Positions 37,086 through 44,836 of a stretch of 64,000 bases of DNA are shown here, in pieces. Position numbers and translations under genes: made by a program. Position 1 is the stretch's first letter. Every line of letters starts with the position of its first letter. This stretch comes from Neisseria flavescens (GTDB taxonomy: Bacteria; Pseudomonadota; Gammaproteobacteria; Burkholderiales; Neisseriaceae): positions 496,001 through 560,000 of the forward strand of contig NZ_CP039886.1 in the NCBI RefSeq assembly GCF_005221285.1, given 5' to 3'. Below the pieces are notes generated by a model that made no database searches, was not told the origin of the DNA, and saw only the letters and a list, made by a program, of their open reading frames with translations.

Positions 37086-37232
37086 GGTACAGACGGCAAA
37101 TGCCGGAGGAATTACAGCCTGCTAAGCGCGAGGTTCGCGGGTTCGAATCCCGTCTCTGCCGCCAACTATGGCAGAGTAGCTCAGTGGATAGAGCGCGTAA
37201 AAATTTCTCCACTCTTTGTTGCCCAATGTGCC
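37086..37232 (+). ncRNA. YrlA-like Y RNA, unit 5, with permuted tRNA module and encoded CCA
   Basis: GGTACA (37086-37091) pairs with TGTGCC (37227-37232), GGCAA (37095-37099) with TTGCC (37219-37223), and GGAGGAAT with ATTTCTCC. The tRNA module is permuted: T arm GCGGG TTCGAAT CCCGT (37137-37153), acceptor 3' strand CTCTGCC (37154-37160), then G and CCA (37161-37164), ACTAT, acceptor 5' strand GGCAGAG (37170-37176), TA, D arm GCTC AGTGGATA GAGC (37179-37194). The acceptor helix is 7 perfect pairs and the 3' side carries discriminator plus CCA exactly where a tRNA would. Confidence 0.9.
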
Positions 37233-37241
37233 ACCCCTTAT

Positions 37242-37313
37242 GGGCGAATGCCATTAGGATTACATTCCTTTTTTTGCTAAAAACCTGAATGATCCTAGTA
37301 AATCTAGTCGCCC
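37242..37313 (+). ncRNA. Y-RNA-like unit 6 (minimal)
   Basis: GGGCGA (37242-37247) pairs with TCGCCC (37308-37313); ATTAGGAT (37253-37260) with ATCCTAGT. The loop starts TACA and has no tRNA-like arm. The outer stem is identical to unit 2. Confidence 0.75.
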
Positions 37314-37316
37314 TAA

Positions 37317-37397
37317 GGCAGTAGGCGGATGCCTGGAAGAGAATACATTAGCTTTCAGTTAAAAACGCTTCTCTTCATCTTTAGCCGCCACACTGCC
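37317..37397 (+). ncRNA. Y-RNA-like unit 7 (minimal)
   Basis: GGCAG (37317-37321) pairs with CTGCC (37393-37397), GGCGG (37324-37328) with CCGCC (37385-37389), and GAAGAGAA with TTCTCTTC. The loop starts TACA. It is a paralogue of unit 4 and lies 74 bases before rsr. Confidence 0.75.
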
Positions 37398-37405
37398 ACC
37401 CATTC

Positions 37406-37448
37406 AAGGCCGTCTGGAAAACAAAGCTAAAACAAGTTCAGACGGCCT
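37406..37448 (+). terminator. DUS inverted pair between the Y-RNA array and rsr
   Basis: AAGGCCGTCTGGAAA (one base off DUS) and TTCAGACGGCCT can pair across 19 bases. No T-run follows, so read-through into rsr is likely and the hairpin may act as a processing or attenuation site. Confidence 0.45.
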
Positions 37449-37470
37449 CAAACCAACAATATGAAAGAAA

Positions 37471-39045
37471 ATGAAAATGGCTAATACTAACTTGTTTCAA
37501 TCTATTAAAAACTGTTTTACTAAAACCGATACCCATAATGAAGCCGGCGGCATCGCCTATACGCTGACGCCCAAACAACAGCTGGCACAGCTTGCTGCTA
37601 CCGGTTGTCTGAACAATACCTTCTATGCCGATGCCCAAAGCCAGCTTGACCAAGTGCTGAAATTGGCAGAAAGCCTGGATGTCGAGTTTATCGCCAAAAC
37701 TGCCGTATATGCCCGTCAAAAAGGTTTTATGAAAGATATGCCTGCGCTGTTGCTTGCCGTGTTGGCGCAAAAAGACGTGAACATGCTCGCCCGCGTATTC
37801 GACCAAGTGGTGGACAACGGTAAAATGTTGCGTAACTTCGCACAAATTATCCGCAGCGGCGCAGTCGGCAGAAAATCCTTCGGCAACCGTCCGAAAAAAC
37901 TGATGCAGACTTGGCTTTTGACCGCCACCGAAAAACAACTGTTAAACGCCGCCGTCGGCAATTCGCCGTCGCTAGCCGACGTGGTCAAAATGGTGCATCC
38001 CAAACCGCGTGAAGCATGGCGTGCCGCATGGTTTGCATGGCTGATCGGCAAACCGTACGACCGCGAAGCATTGCCGCCCATTACCCGCGCTTTTGAAGAC
38101 TACAAACAAAGCCGAGAAGGTGCATTGCCCAACGTTCCTTTCCAAATGCTCACTGCTTTAGACTTGAACAGCGGCGACTGGGCGCAAATCGCCCGCAACG
38201 GCTCATGGCAGCAGGTTCGTCAAAACCTGAACACCTTCCTGCGCCACGAAGTGTTTGCCAAAAGCAAAAACATCAAAATGGTGGCAGAAAAACTGCGTGA
38301 CGAAACCGCCATTGCCCGCGCCCGCGTGTTGCCTTATCAGTTGCTGACTGCCTATCAGGCGACATCCGAACAGATGCCGTTTGAAATCCGCGAAGCCCTG
38401 CAAGATGCGATGGAAACTGCCGTACAAAACGTACCGGCAATCCAAGGCAAAGTCGTGGTTTGTCCGGATGTATCCGGCTCCATGCACAGCCCGGTTACCG
38501 GCTATCGCGGCAGTGTGTCCACCAAAACCCGCTGCATCGACATTGCCGCGATCGTGTCCGCCGCCATGTTGCGTACTAATCCGCAAGCCCGCGTGATACC
38601 GTTTGAACAAATCACGGTAAACGTGAAGCTCAACCCACGCGACAGCATCATGACCAACGCCGAAAAACTCGCCAATGTCGGCGGTGGCGGAACAGCTTGC
38701 AGCGCACCGCTTGTCATGTTGAACCGTGAAAGAGCCGACGTGGATTTGGTTGTCATCGTATCAGACAACGAAAGTTGGGCAGATGACAGCCAACAATGGG
38801 GCGCAACAACCAGCCTGATGAAAGAGTGGAATATTCTGAAACAACGTTGTCCAGAAGCCAAACTCGTTTGTCTGGATATCCAACCCTATACCAAGGCTCA
38901 AGCACGAAACCGTCAGGATATCTTGAACATCGGCGGCTTCTCCGACCAAGTGTTCTCCCTGATTGGTTCCTTTGCCGAACGAGGTATGGGTACAGATTTC
39001 TGGGTAGAAGAGATTGAGAAAACGCCGTTGGCAGCTGTGAACTGA
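37471..39045 (+). CDS. rsr: Ro60 orthologue Rsr (TROVE and VWA domains)
   Basis: 524 residues; ATGs at 37471 and 37477 are both possible. The N-terminal two thirds is the HEAT-like TROVE ring (GGIAYTLTPKQQLAQLAATG, IIRSGAVGRKSFGNRPK, AWRAAWFAWLIGKP). The C-terminal von Willebrand A domain has the MIDAS DVSGSMHSP and VIVSDNESWADD. Bacterial Ro binds Y RNAs and, with PNPase, degrades structured or misfolded RNA; Y RNAs gate its ring. It directly follows seven Y-RNA-like units and should be driven by the sigma-54 promoter at 36585. Cytoplasmic. Confidence 0.95.
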   Translation: MKMANTNLFQSIKNCFTKTDTHNEAGGIAYTLTPKQQLAQLAATGCLNNTFYADAQSQLDQVLKLAESLDVEFIAKTAVYARQKGFMKDMPALLLAVLAQKDVNMLARVFDQVVDNGKMLRNFAQIIRSGAVGRKSFGNRPKKLMQTWLLTATEKQLLNAAVGNSPSLADVVKMVHPKPREAWRAAWFAWLIGKPYDREALPPITRAFEDYKQSREGALPNVPFQMLTALDLNSGDWAQIARNGSWQQVRQNLNTFLRHEVFAKSKNIKMVAEKLRDETAIARARVLPYQLLTAYQATSEQMPFEIREALQDAMETAVQNVPAIQGKVVVCPDVSGSMHSPVTGYRGSVSTKTRCIDIAAIVSAAMLRTNPQARVIPFEQITVNVKLNPRDSIMTNAEKLANVGGGGTACSAPLVMLNRERADVDLVVIVSDNESWADDSQQWGATTSLMKEWNILKQRCPEAKLVCLDIQPYTKAQARNRQDILNIGGFSDQVFSLIGSFAERGMGTDFWVEEIEKTPLAAVN

Positions 39046-39048
39046 AGC

Positions 39049-39089
39049 TAAGGCCGTCTGAAAAAAGTAGAAATATATTTCAGACGGCC
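39049..39089. terminator. DUS-pair terminator between convergent rsr and the sulfatase-type gene
   Basis: AAGGCCGTCTGAAAA and TTTCAGACGGCC pair across an A+T-rich loop. Confidence 0.65.
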
Positions 39090-39109
39090 ATGTCTCTTCA
39101 ATTTAAAAA

Positions 39110-40675
39110 CTATGGTTGTAATGCTGGATCGTTATCCAAGGTTTCGTAAGGAACAACCTCTTCCCAATTAAATATTTTTATGGAATCAACCTTATCCTCC
39201 GAAAAGAAACGGTATGGCAGTTTCAGTTTTTTTTCATCGATACCAAGCCATTCTGAAAAAGCATAAATAAAATCAAATCCGCTTCTCCTTGCTTTTAAGT
39301 GTACCTGTTGCATGTCATCACTTGAAATTCTAATAAATGGAACATGATAAGCTTGCTTATCTTTCGCAGAGTTCGATAAACTGACATGGTCGGTATTCTT
39401 ATCTATATGAGCCAAACCATGATCAGATAAATACATTATCGAATAGCTACCGTAGGGTTTTATTTCTGCTTCAAGACGTTGCAACAATTGATCAGTTTGT
39501 TTTAGCGTCTCCAGATAACACGACATCTTTTCACTTTTAAACCTTTTTGACACAGGCTGTATCAAACGCTTACAAAAATCTGGATGAGAACCATTTATAT
39601 GCAATACAAACAATGAATTTTGTGTATTTTTCATCTGTTTTAACTGCTCTGCCAATCCATCCAATAATGTAAAGTCACTGATACTATTTTTCCCATCTCT
39701 AGATGAATTAGGATCATAGAAATGTGAATAATCTGCCTGAATACCTACTCGGGCTGCTGCGGTATCTGCATCATCAGAAGTTGGCTGGGTGGATAGCCAG
39801 TAGGTTTTAAATCCTGCCGCGTTAGCAAGCGAAATAATATTATTGGGGTAACTTACTATATCATCTTGGGTAAGATGAAGCATGCGAGTTAAAGACGTTT
39901 GAGTATTAGGAGCAGGAGCTATAAACTCATCTAGAGCTAATCCATTAGATTTTCGTAAATAAGGAGTTGTATCAATTGGGAAACCATATAAAGACGTATA
40001 ATCTGCCCTCATACTTTCACCAATAACTAATACATAATTTTGATATTTGGGGCGAGAACTTATAATTTCCCAAACAGGTTTATCTGAAAGAATTTGCTTC
40101 GACTGGATTCTCTCATCATAATATTGATCTAATGCCTGTAATATTCTGAAATAAAAATTAATATTCCCAACCTCTGTGTTAACTAACTTAAATGGTTGAT
40201 GTCTTTTTAATGTATTCGTTGTTGGTTTATGTAAAGTAAATAGTAAAAAAACACTGAAAAAAACAATTACAATATATTTATGTTTCGGAAAACTATAGTT
40301 TTTAGTTATTCTCCTACCTGTATAAAGTACACTAAACCCGCTTATAAAAACTAGCAAACTTGTAATCCATGCTTTCCATGTAATCAAATTAATAAATTCA
40401 GTAAATTCATGGAGATTGGTTTCAAACAAAGATGCGATTAAACCGATATTGATACGGCCATATAAATAAGCAATTGGAGCAAATAAAACACATACAATTA
40501 GATTTATTAAAAACAAAATGCTAAATAGTTTTTTATTTAAAAGAAATAGACCATACCAGAAAAAGAACATTGCAAGCGTATAGGCACTTACTAAATATCC
40601 TAATCCAAAGTTTGATACTAAAGAAAATACTATTATTAATAGCGGCAGGCTATATTTTTGAAAAAAAACCTTCAT
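39110..40675 (-). CDS. Phosphoethanolamine transferase-like (EptA/sulfatase superfamily) membrane protein
   Basis: 521 residues, notably A+T-rich. The N-terminal 150 residues hold about five transmembrane helices; the periplasmic C-terminal domain is of alkaline phosphatase type, with VLVIGESMRADYTSLYG (nucleophile Thr/Ser region), TTPYL, HINGSHPDF and LSDHGLAH as metal ligands. These match lipid A and LOS phosphoethanolamine transferases in general. It is shorter than and different from the meningococcal EptA, so the acceptor is unknown. It interrupts the rsr-ligase neighbourhood on the opposite strand, and base composition suggests separate acquisition. Confidence 0.82.
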   Translation of the reverse strand: MKVFFQKYSLPLLIIVFSLVSNFGLGYLVSAYTLAMFFFWYGLFLLNKKLFSILFLINLIVCVLFAPIAYLYGRINIGLIASLFETNLHEFTEFINLITWKAWITSLLVFISGFSVLYTGRRITKNYSFPKHKYIVIVFFSVFLLFTLHKPTTNTLKRHQPFKLVNTEVGNINFYFRILQALDQYYDERIQSKQILSDKPVWEIISSRPKYQNYVLVIGESMRADYTSLYGFPIDTTPYLRKSNGLALDEFIAPAPNTQTSLTRMLHLTQDDIVSYPNNIISLANAAGFKTYWLSTQPTSDDADTAAARVGIQADYSHFYDPNSSRDGKNSISDFTLLDGLAEQLKQMKNTQNSLFVLHINGSHPDFCKRLIQPVSKRFKSEKMSCYLETLKQTDQLLQRLEAEIKPYGSYSIMYLSDHGLAHIDKNTDHVSLSNSAKDKQAYHVPFIRISSDDMQQVHLKARRSGFDFIYAFSEWLGIDEKKLKLPYRFFSEDKVDSIKIFNWEEVVPYETLDNDPALQP

Positions 40676-40821
40676 CTTAAATCCTGAACTTAGTAAATAA
40701 CTAGGACGTTATTATATCCGACCCAACATAACTTTACACACAGAAAAACAAAAAACTTACAGTTTCAGATAGCTTTTCTACCAAACGTCGTCTGAAAACC
40801 CAAATAAGGAAACCAAATACT

Positions 40822-42300
40822 ATGCAAAAATTCATCCTAATCCGCGGTCATCAAGGCTCGGGAAAATCGACGTTTGCCGAACAAAAAGCCGCCGAATTTA
40901 AAGCGCAGTATCCGGATGCGGAAATCGTCCGTATTGAAAACGATTTGTTCATGACCGATGAATACGGTGAGTATCATTGGTCGGGCGAAGCGGTGGATAA
41001 GGCGCAGAAACGCGGTAATGCCTTGATGACTGAAACCTTGAGACGTGGACGCCAAAATCCGAATCGAAATATTTTGCTCATTAATTCCAATACCAACCAA
41101 AAAGCTTCGCGTTGCCGTCATTTATTAGATCAGGCGGAGAAAAGCGGTTTTGAAACAGAAGTCTACCGACTACACAATTTTTATCCCAACCTGCATGGCG
41201 TAAAAGAGCATGACGTGTTGGCGGCGTATATCAAGTTGAACCAAAACCGTGTGGTAAACGAAATCCACATCGAGGCCGTGCAGCCAGCAAATGCGGAGCA
41301 GTTAGAAAAAATCGAACAGATGCAGGCTATCGAGCATAAGCCGCTGGTGTTTGATGAGGCGCAGCAAACCTATGTGACCGATTACTATCTGCAACACGGC
41401 AGCCGTAACTTTACTGCCAAAGCATCCAAGCGTTATCCCGAATTGCGCGTGTTGAAATACGCACGCAGCGTGTTCTATAACAACCGCTTTGATGATGCTT
41501 TGCTGGAAATGCGCGGTTTGATTATCGACGCGCATAATCGAATCATCGTGCGCCCGTTTAAAAAAGTGTTCAATTATTCGGAACGTATTGCCAAAGGCAG
41601 CCGTTACCCGATCCGAATCGGCGATGAGCGATTGGTGGACGCGGTGGTGAAAGTAAACGGCTTCCTCGGCTGCTGTACTTTCGTCTCGCTTTCAGACGGC
41701 CATCCATCTAAAGGCGCGGCGTTTGACGGCAAAGTGCTGTATTCGACTACCGGCTCGCTTGATAGCGCGTTTGCCGACATGACCGCCGCACACTGCGCAC
41801 AATACGAAACCCTGTTCCGCGCATATCCGAACCACACTTTTTTGTTTGAAATCACAGACGCGAAAGACGTACACATCATCCGCGAAGAATTGGGTGAAAC
41901 CTTAATCGGCTGCATCGACGTGGCGACAGGTCGTCAGTTTAGCGAAGCCGAATTGGACGAAATCGGCAAACAATACGGCGTCCGCCGTCCTGAAATGCTG
42001 AAAAACATCACGTTCGGCGAACTGAAAGGCCGTCTGAAAAATGTGGAACACGAAGGTTTTATGGTATTTGATGCCCAAAACGGCGAAATGCTGTTCAAAC
42101 TCAAATCTCCGTATTACCTGATTTCCAAGTTTTTAGGACGAAGCAACGAGGGCAATATCGGCCGCAAACTCGACAAACGCCATGTTGATGAAGAATTTTA
42201 TCCTTTGATTGACTATATCCACGAGCATCAGGAAGCGTTCAACGCTATGCCGGAATTGGATAAAATCGCGTTCATTCAAGCGTTTTTGAGACAGTTGTAA
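40822..42300 (+). CDS. Polynucleotide kinase-RNA ligase fusion (T4 Rnl1-like)
   Basis: 492 residues. The N-terminal P-loop kinase domain starts FILIRGHQGSGKSTFAEQ. The C-terminal half is an RNA ligase of T4 Rnl1 type: RGLIIDAHNRIIVRPFKKVFNYSE precedes motif I KVNG with the adenylated lysine K277, then HTFLFEI (motif III-like), EGFMVF (motif IV-like) and LFKLKSPYYLIS (motif V-like). Such enzymes heal 5' ends and seal RNA 3'-OH/5'-P ends, for example after anticodon nuclease cleavage. Near rtcR, Thg1-like and rsr, it is likely part of the same repair set, though I see no sigma-54 site before it; a DUS and AAGGAAA precede the ATG. Confidence 0.88.
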   Translation: MQKFILIRGHQGSGKSTFAEQKAAEFKAQYPDAEIVRIENDLFMTDEYGEYHWSGEAVDKAQKRGNALMTETLRRGRQNPNRNILLINSNTNQKASRCRHLLDQAEKSGFETEVYRLHNFYPNLHGVKEHDVLAAYIKLNQNRVVNEIHIEAVQPANAEQLEKIEQMQAIEHKPLVFDEAQQTYVTDYYLQHGSRNFTAKASKRYPELRVLKYARSVFYNNRFDDALLEMRGLIIDAHNRIIVRPFKKVFNYSERIAKGSRYPIRIGDERLVDAVVKVNGFLGCCTFVSLSDGHPSKGAAFDGKVLYSTTGSLDSAFADMTAAHCAQYETLFRAYPNHTFLFEITDAKDVHIIREELGETLIGCIDVATGRQFSEAELDEIGKQYGVRRPEMLKNITFGELKGRLKNVEHEGFMVFDAQNGEMLFKLKSPYYLISKFLGRSNEGNIGRKLDKRHVDEEFYPLIDYIHEHQEAFNAMPELDKIAFIQAFLRQL

Positions 42301-42332
42301 GGCCGTCTGAAAATATATGGAGCAACGCGTAT

Positions 42333-42776
42333 TTATTTTTCGCGCTCGTATGCTTCGATTTCGCCGACTTTAGGTGCATAGCCGCTGTTTGTGTCGTGAC
42401 GCAAGTCCAACCAGATATCGACCAATGCCCAAGCGGCCGGAGCTGCGATGACGTTTTGCCCCATACATAAAACCTGCGCATCATAGTTTTCCACCGAGCC
42501 GCGAAGGGTGAGCAAATCGTGCGCCGTCGCTGCCCGTATGCCGCGCACTTTATTGGCGGCGATTGCCGTGCCCACGCCGGTACCGCAAATCAACAGCGCA
42601 CGGTCGGCGCGTCCTGCCGCGACTTCTTCAGCCGCGGCAAACGAGAGTTGCGGATAGGTTCCTTCTGGCGAGGATAAATCGACCAAGCTGCTGACACGCG
42701 GGTCGTTTTGCAGATGCGCTTTGAGTGCGTCTTTCAATATTGCGCCGTTGGCCGGCGCGGCAATAATCAAACGCAT
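42333..42776 (-). CDS. RpiB/LacA-type sugar-phosphate isomerase
   Basis: 147 residues from MRLIIAAPANGAILKDAL. LLICGTGVGTAIAANKVRGIRAA is the RpiB/LacA signature (GTGxG and IAANK). The family interconverts ribose-5-P and ribulose-5-P, or related aldoses. The normal RpiB start motif (ALGSDHAG) is altered to APANGA, so substrate use may differ. Divergent from the metallophosphoesterase, 86 bases away. Confidence 0.8.
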   Translation of the reverse strand: MRLIIAAPANGAILKDALKAHLQNDPRVSSLVDLSSPEGTYPQLSFAAAEEVAAGRADRALLICGTGVGTAIAANKVRGIRAATAHDLLTLRGSVENYDAQVLCMGQNVIAAPAAWALVDIWLDLRHDTNSGYAPKVGEIEAYEREK

Positions 42777-42862
42777 AAAAACTCCTTGAAGCACACAATA
42801 AACATTCCTCAGCATACGCCCGATCGTGATACGATTCAAGCTTGCAACGCAGAGAGCACGGC

Positions 42863-43516
42863 ATGAGCAAAACCTACTTCACATCAGACCTACATTTCTC
42901 ACATAAAAACATCACCAAATTCTGCCCGCAATTTCGACCGTTCGATAACGTGGAGCAGATGGATGAATTTTTAATCCGGACATGGAATGAAACCGTTACG
43001 CCTGAAGATACGGTGTACAACTTGGGCGATTTTTCCTTTGCCCAAGACCATAAGCAGATAGAGCGCGTTTTGTCGCGGTTGAACGGGCAACATCACTTGA
43101 TTTACGGCAATCATGATCATGTGATTCGGCAGCATGCCGATTTTTTCCGCAGCCAGACCAAGCATGACGGCCATCCGCTGCTGTCGTCCATACGGCCGTA
43201 TTTGAAACTCAAATCGCCGGAAATTAAGAATACTCTGGTTCTCTTTCACTATCCGATTCAGGAGTGGGACGGCTGCTATCAGGGCTGGTATCACTTGTAC
43301 GGCCATTTACATGACAGGGTGGCGGCAATCAAAGGGCGTGCTTTAAATGTCGGATTTGATTTGCACGGTCGCTTTTTGACGGCGCAAGACGTCGATAAGT
43401 TTTTGTGTGATTTGCCTAAAATTTCGTATTTTGGCGAAGCAGGCTTGAAGGCCAATTCGCCGGAAGAAGCGGCAGAGCTGGTGTCTCGGAAACTGGCGCA
43501 ATTAAATCAGGTATAA
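42863..43516 (+). CDS. Calcineurin-like metallophosphoesterase
   Basis: 217 residues from MSKTYFTSDLHFSHKNI. The metal-ligand motifs DLHFSH, LGDFSFAQ, YGNHDHV, FHYPI and YGHLHD are all in order. Short enzymes of this type, common in phages and bacteria, hydrolyse phosphodi- or monoesters. Lying two genes after an RNA ligase it could in principle act on cyclic phosphates, but nothing in the sequence shows that. Terminated by a DUS pair. Confidence 0.85.
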   Translation: MSKTYFTSDLHFSHKNITKFCPQFRPFDNVEQMDEFLIRTWNETVTPEDTVYNLGDFSFAQDHKQIERVLSRLNGQHHLIYGNHDHVIRQHADFFRSQTKHDGHPLLSSIRPYLKLKSPEIKNTLVLFHYPIQEWDGCYQGWYHLYGHLHDRVAAIKGRALNVGFDLHGRFLTAQDVDKFLCDLPKISYFGEAGLKANSPEEAAELVSRKLAQLNQV

Positions 43517-43560
43517 TTTCAGACGGCCTTTGCGGATTTCCGGCAAAGGCCGTCTGAATA
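43515..43560 (+). terminator. DUS-pair terminator of the phosphoesterase
   Basis: ATTTCAGACGGCCTTTGC and GCAAAGGCCGTCTGAA form a long 15-bp stem with an 11-base loop. Confidence 0.75.
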
Positions 43561-43653
43561 TCAATTCCCCATTTTTGAGTGATACATGGAAAACCTTTTG
43601 GCTTACTTACTACAAAAAATCAGCCTTCCCAATCAATCCGGCAAGGACAAGTC

Positions 43654-44118
43654 ATGAGCGGCAAGCCTCTGAAGTATCCCGTTTCCGCTTTGGTCGTTTT
43701 GCATGATAAAGACGGCAATATCCTGCTGATTGAACGCACGGCGCCGCAAGGTTTTTGGCAGTCGGTTACCGGCAGCATGGAAGAGGGCGAGTGTATCGAA
43801 GAAACCGCATGGCGCGAAGTGTGGGAAGAAACCGGTATCCGTCTGGCAGACGGACAGCTGGAAAACTGGCACGACAGTACCGTTTATGAAATCTATCATC
43901 ACTGGCGCCATCGCTATCCCAAAGGCGTTTTTGAAAACCGTGAACACATCTTCTCCGCCCAAATTCCGCGCGATACGCCCATCATACTGCAACCGGACGA
44001 ACACGTTGCCTACGGTTGGTTTGGTGCGGAAGAAGCGGCGGAAAAAGTGTTTTCCCCTTCCAATAAACGCGCAATTTTAGAACTGGTCAAAAGGCTGAAT
44101 GCCAAAAAGGCCGTCTGA
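43654..44118 (+). CDS. nudB: Dihydroneopterin triphosphate diphosphatase (Nudix)
   Basis: The start MSGKPLKYPVSALVVL at 43654 follows AAGGACAAG. The Nudix box GSMEEGECIEETAWREVWEETGI is complete, preceded by FWQSVTG, and YEIYHHWRHRYPKGV matches NudB. It hydrolyses dihydroneopterin triphosphate in folate synthesis. 154 residues, normal length. Confidence 0.9.
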   Translation: MSGKPLKYPVSALVVLHDKDGNILLIERTAPQGFWQSVTGSMEEGECIEETAWREVWEETGIRLADGQLENWHDSTVYEIYHHWRHRYPKGVFENREHIFSAQIPRDTPIILQPDEHVAYGWFGAEEAAEKVFSPSNKRAILELVKRLNAKKAV

Positions 44119-44149
44119 ATACGACAGTTTCACATTTTCAGACGGCCTT
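44106..44149 (+). terminator. DUS-pair terminator overlapping the nudB 3' end
   Basis: AAGGCCGTCTGAA, which encodes the nudB C-terminus (KKAV-stop), pairs with TTTCAGACGGCCTT. Confidence 0.7.
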
Positions 44150-44202
44150 GGGTTTGCTATACTTTCGCCGTTTGACTCTCTTTAAAATCAAAGGAAACCA
44201 TC

Positions 44203-44736
44203 ATGGCAGACTTCAATAAAATTCTGACCCCGGGCGACGTGGACGGCGGCATCATCAACGTTGTCAACGAAATCCCTGCGGGCAGCAACCACAAAATCGA
44301 ATGGAACCGTAAACTGGCCGCGTTCCAACTCGACCGCGTTGAACCGGCAATTTTCGCCAAACCGACCAACTACGGCTTCATTCCGCAAACTTTGGACGAA
44401 GACGGCGACGAATTGGACGTATTGCTGGTGACCGAGCAGCCTTTGGCAACCGGTATTTTCCTGGAAGCACGCGTTATCGGCGTGATGAAATTCGTTGACG
44501 ACGGCGAAGTGGACGACAAAATCGTTTGCGTTCCGGCCGACGACCGCAACAACGGCAACGCCTACAAAACTTTGGCCGATTTGCCGCAACAACTGATCAA
44601 ACAAATCGAGTTTCACTTCAACCACTACAAAGACCTGAAAAAAGCAGGTACCACTAAAGTTGAATCTTGGGGCGATGTAGAAGAAGCGAAACAAGTCATC
44701 AAAGAATCTATCGAACGTTGGAACAAACAAGCCTAA
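44203..44736 (+). CDS. ppa: Inorganic pyrophosphatase
   Basis: 177 residues of the family I pyrophosphatase. IEWNRKLAAFQLDR, YGFIPQTLDEDGDELDVLLV (metal-binding aspartates) and VPADDRNNGNAYKTLADLP are diagnostic. It drives biosynthesis by removing pyrophosphate. AAAGGAAACC precedes the ATG. Monocistronic between two DUS pairs. Confidence 0.96.
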   Translation: MADFNKILTPGDVDGGIINVVNEIPAGSNHKIEWNRKLAAFQLDRVEPAIFAKPTNYGFIPQTLDEDGDELDVLLVTEQPLATGIFLEARVIGVMKFVDDGEVDDKIVCVPADDRNNGNAYKTLADLPQQLIKQIEFHFNHYKDLKKAGTTKVESWGDVEEAKQVIKESIERWNKQA

Positions 44737-44757
44737 TCGGTTTGTCCCGTCCAATAT

Positions 44758-44795
44758 CAAGGCCATCTGAAAATCTGATTTTCAGACGGCCTTTT
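44758..44795 (+). terminator. DUS-pair terminator of ppa
   Basis: AAGGCCATCTGAAAA (one mismatch to DUS) pairs with TTTTCAGACGGCCTT, followed by TTT. Confidence 0.8.
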
Positions 44796-44836
44796 ATATT
44801 GGGAGCGTTTATATCAAAGATGGAATATAAACCGAA

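Noticed and set aside
36883..37198. Ordinary tRNA genes suggested by D arms and T arms
   Set aside because: The order of arms is permuted and no anticodon arm is found; every arm fits the Y-RNA interpretation with flanking Ro-type stems.
37015..37254. 79-codon open frame on the minus strand
   Set aside because: It is antisense to Y-RNA units 4-6 and only reflects the palindromic tRNA-like sequence.
40676..40821. Second sigma-54 promoter before the kinase-ligase
   Set aside because: No GG-N10-GC pattern with acceptable flanks was found, so RtcR control of the ligase is not claimed.
42863..43516. Metallophosphoesterase as a 2',3'-cyclic phosphodiesterase of the RNA-repair set
   Set aside because: Position alone is weak evidence; it is separated by a divergent rpiB-like gene and has general phosphoesterase motifs only.
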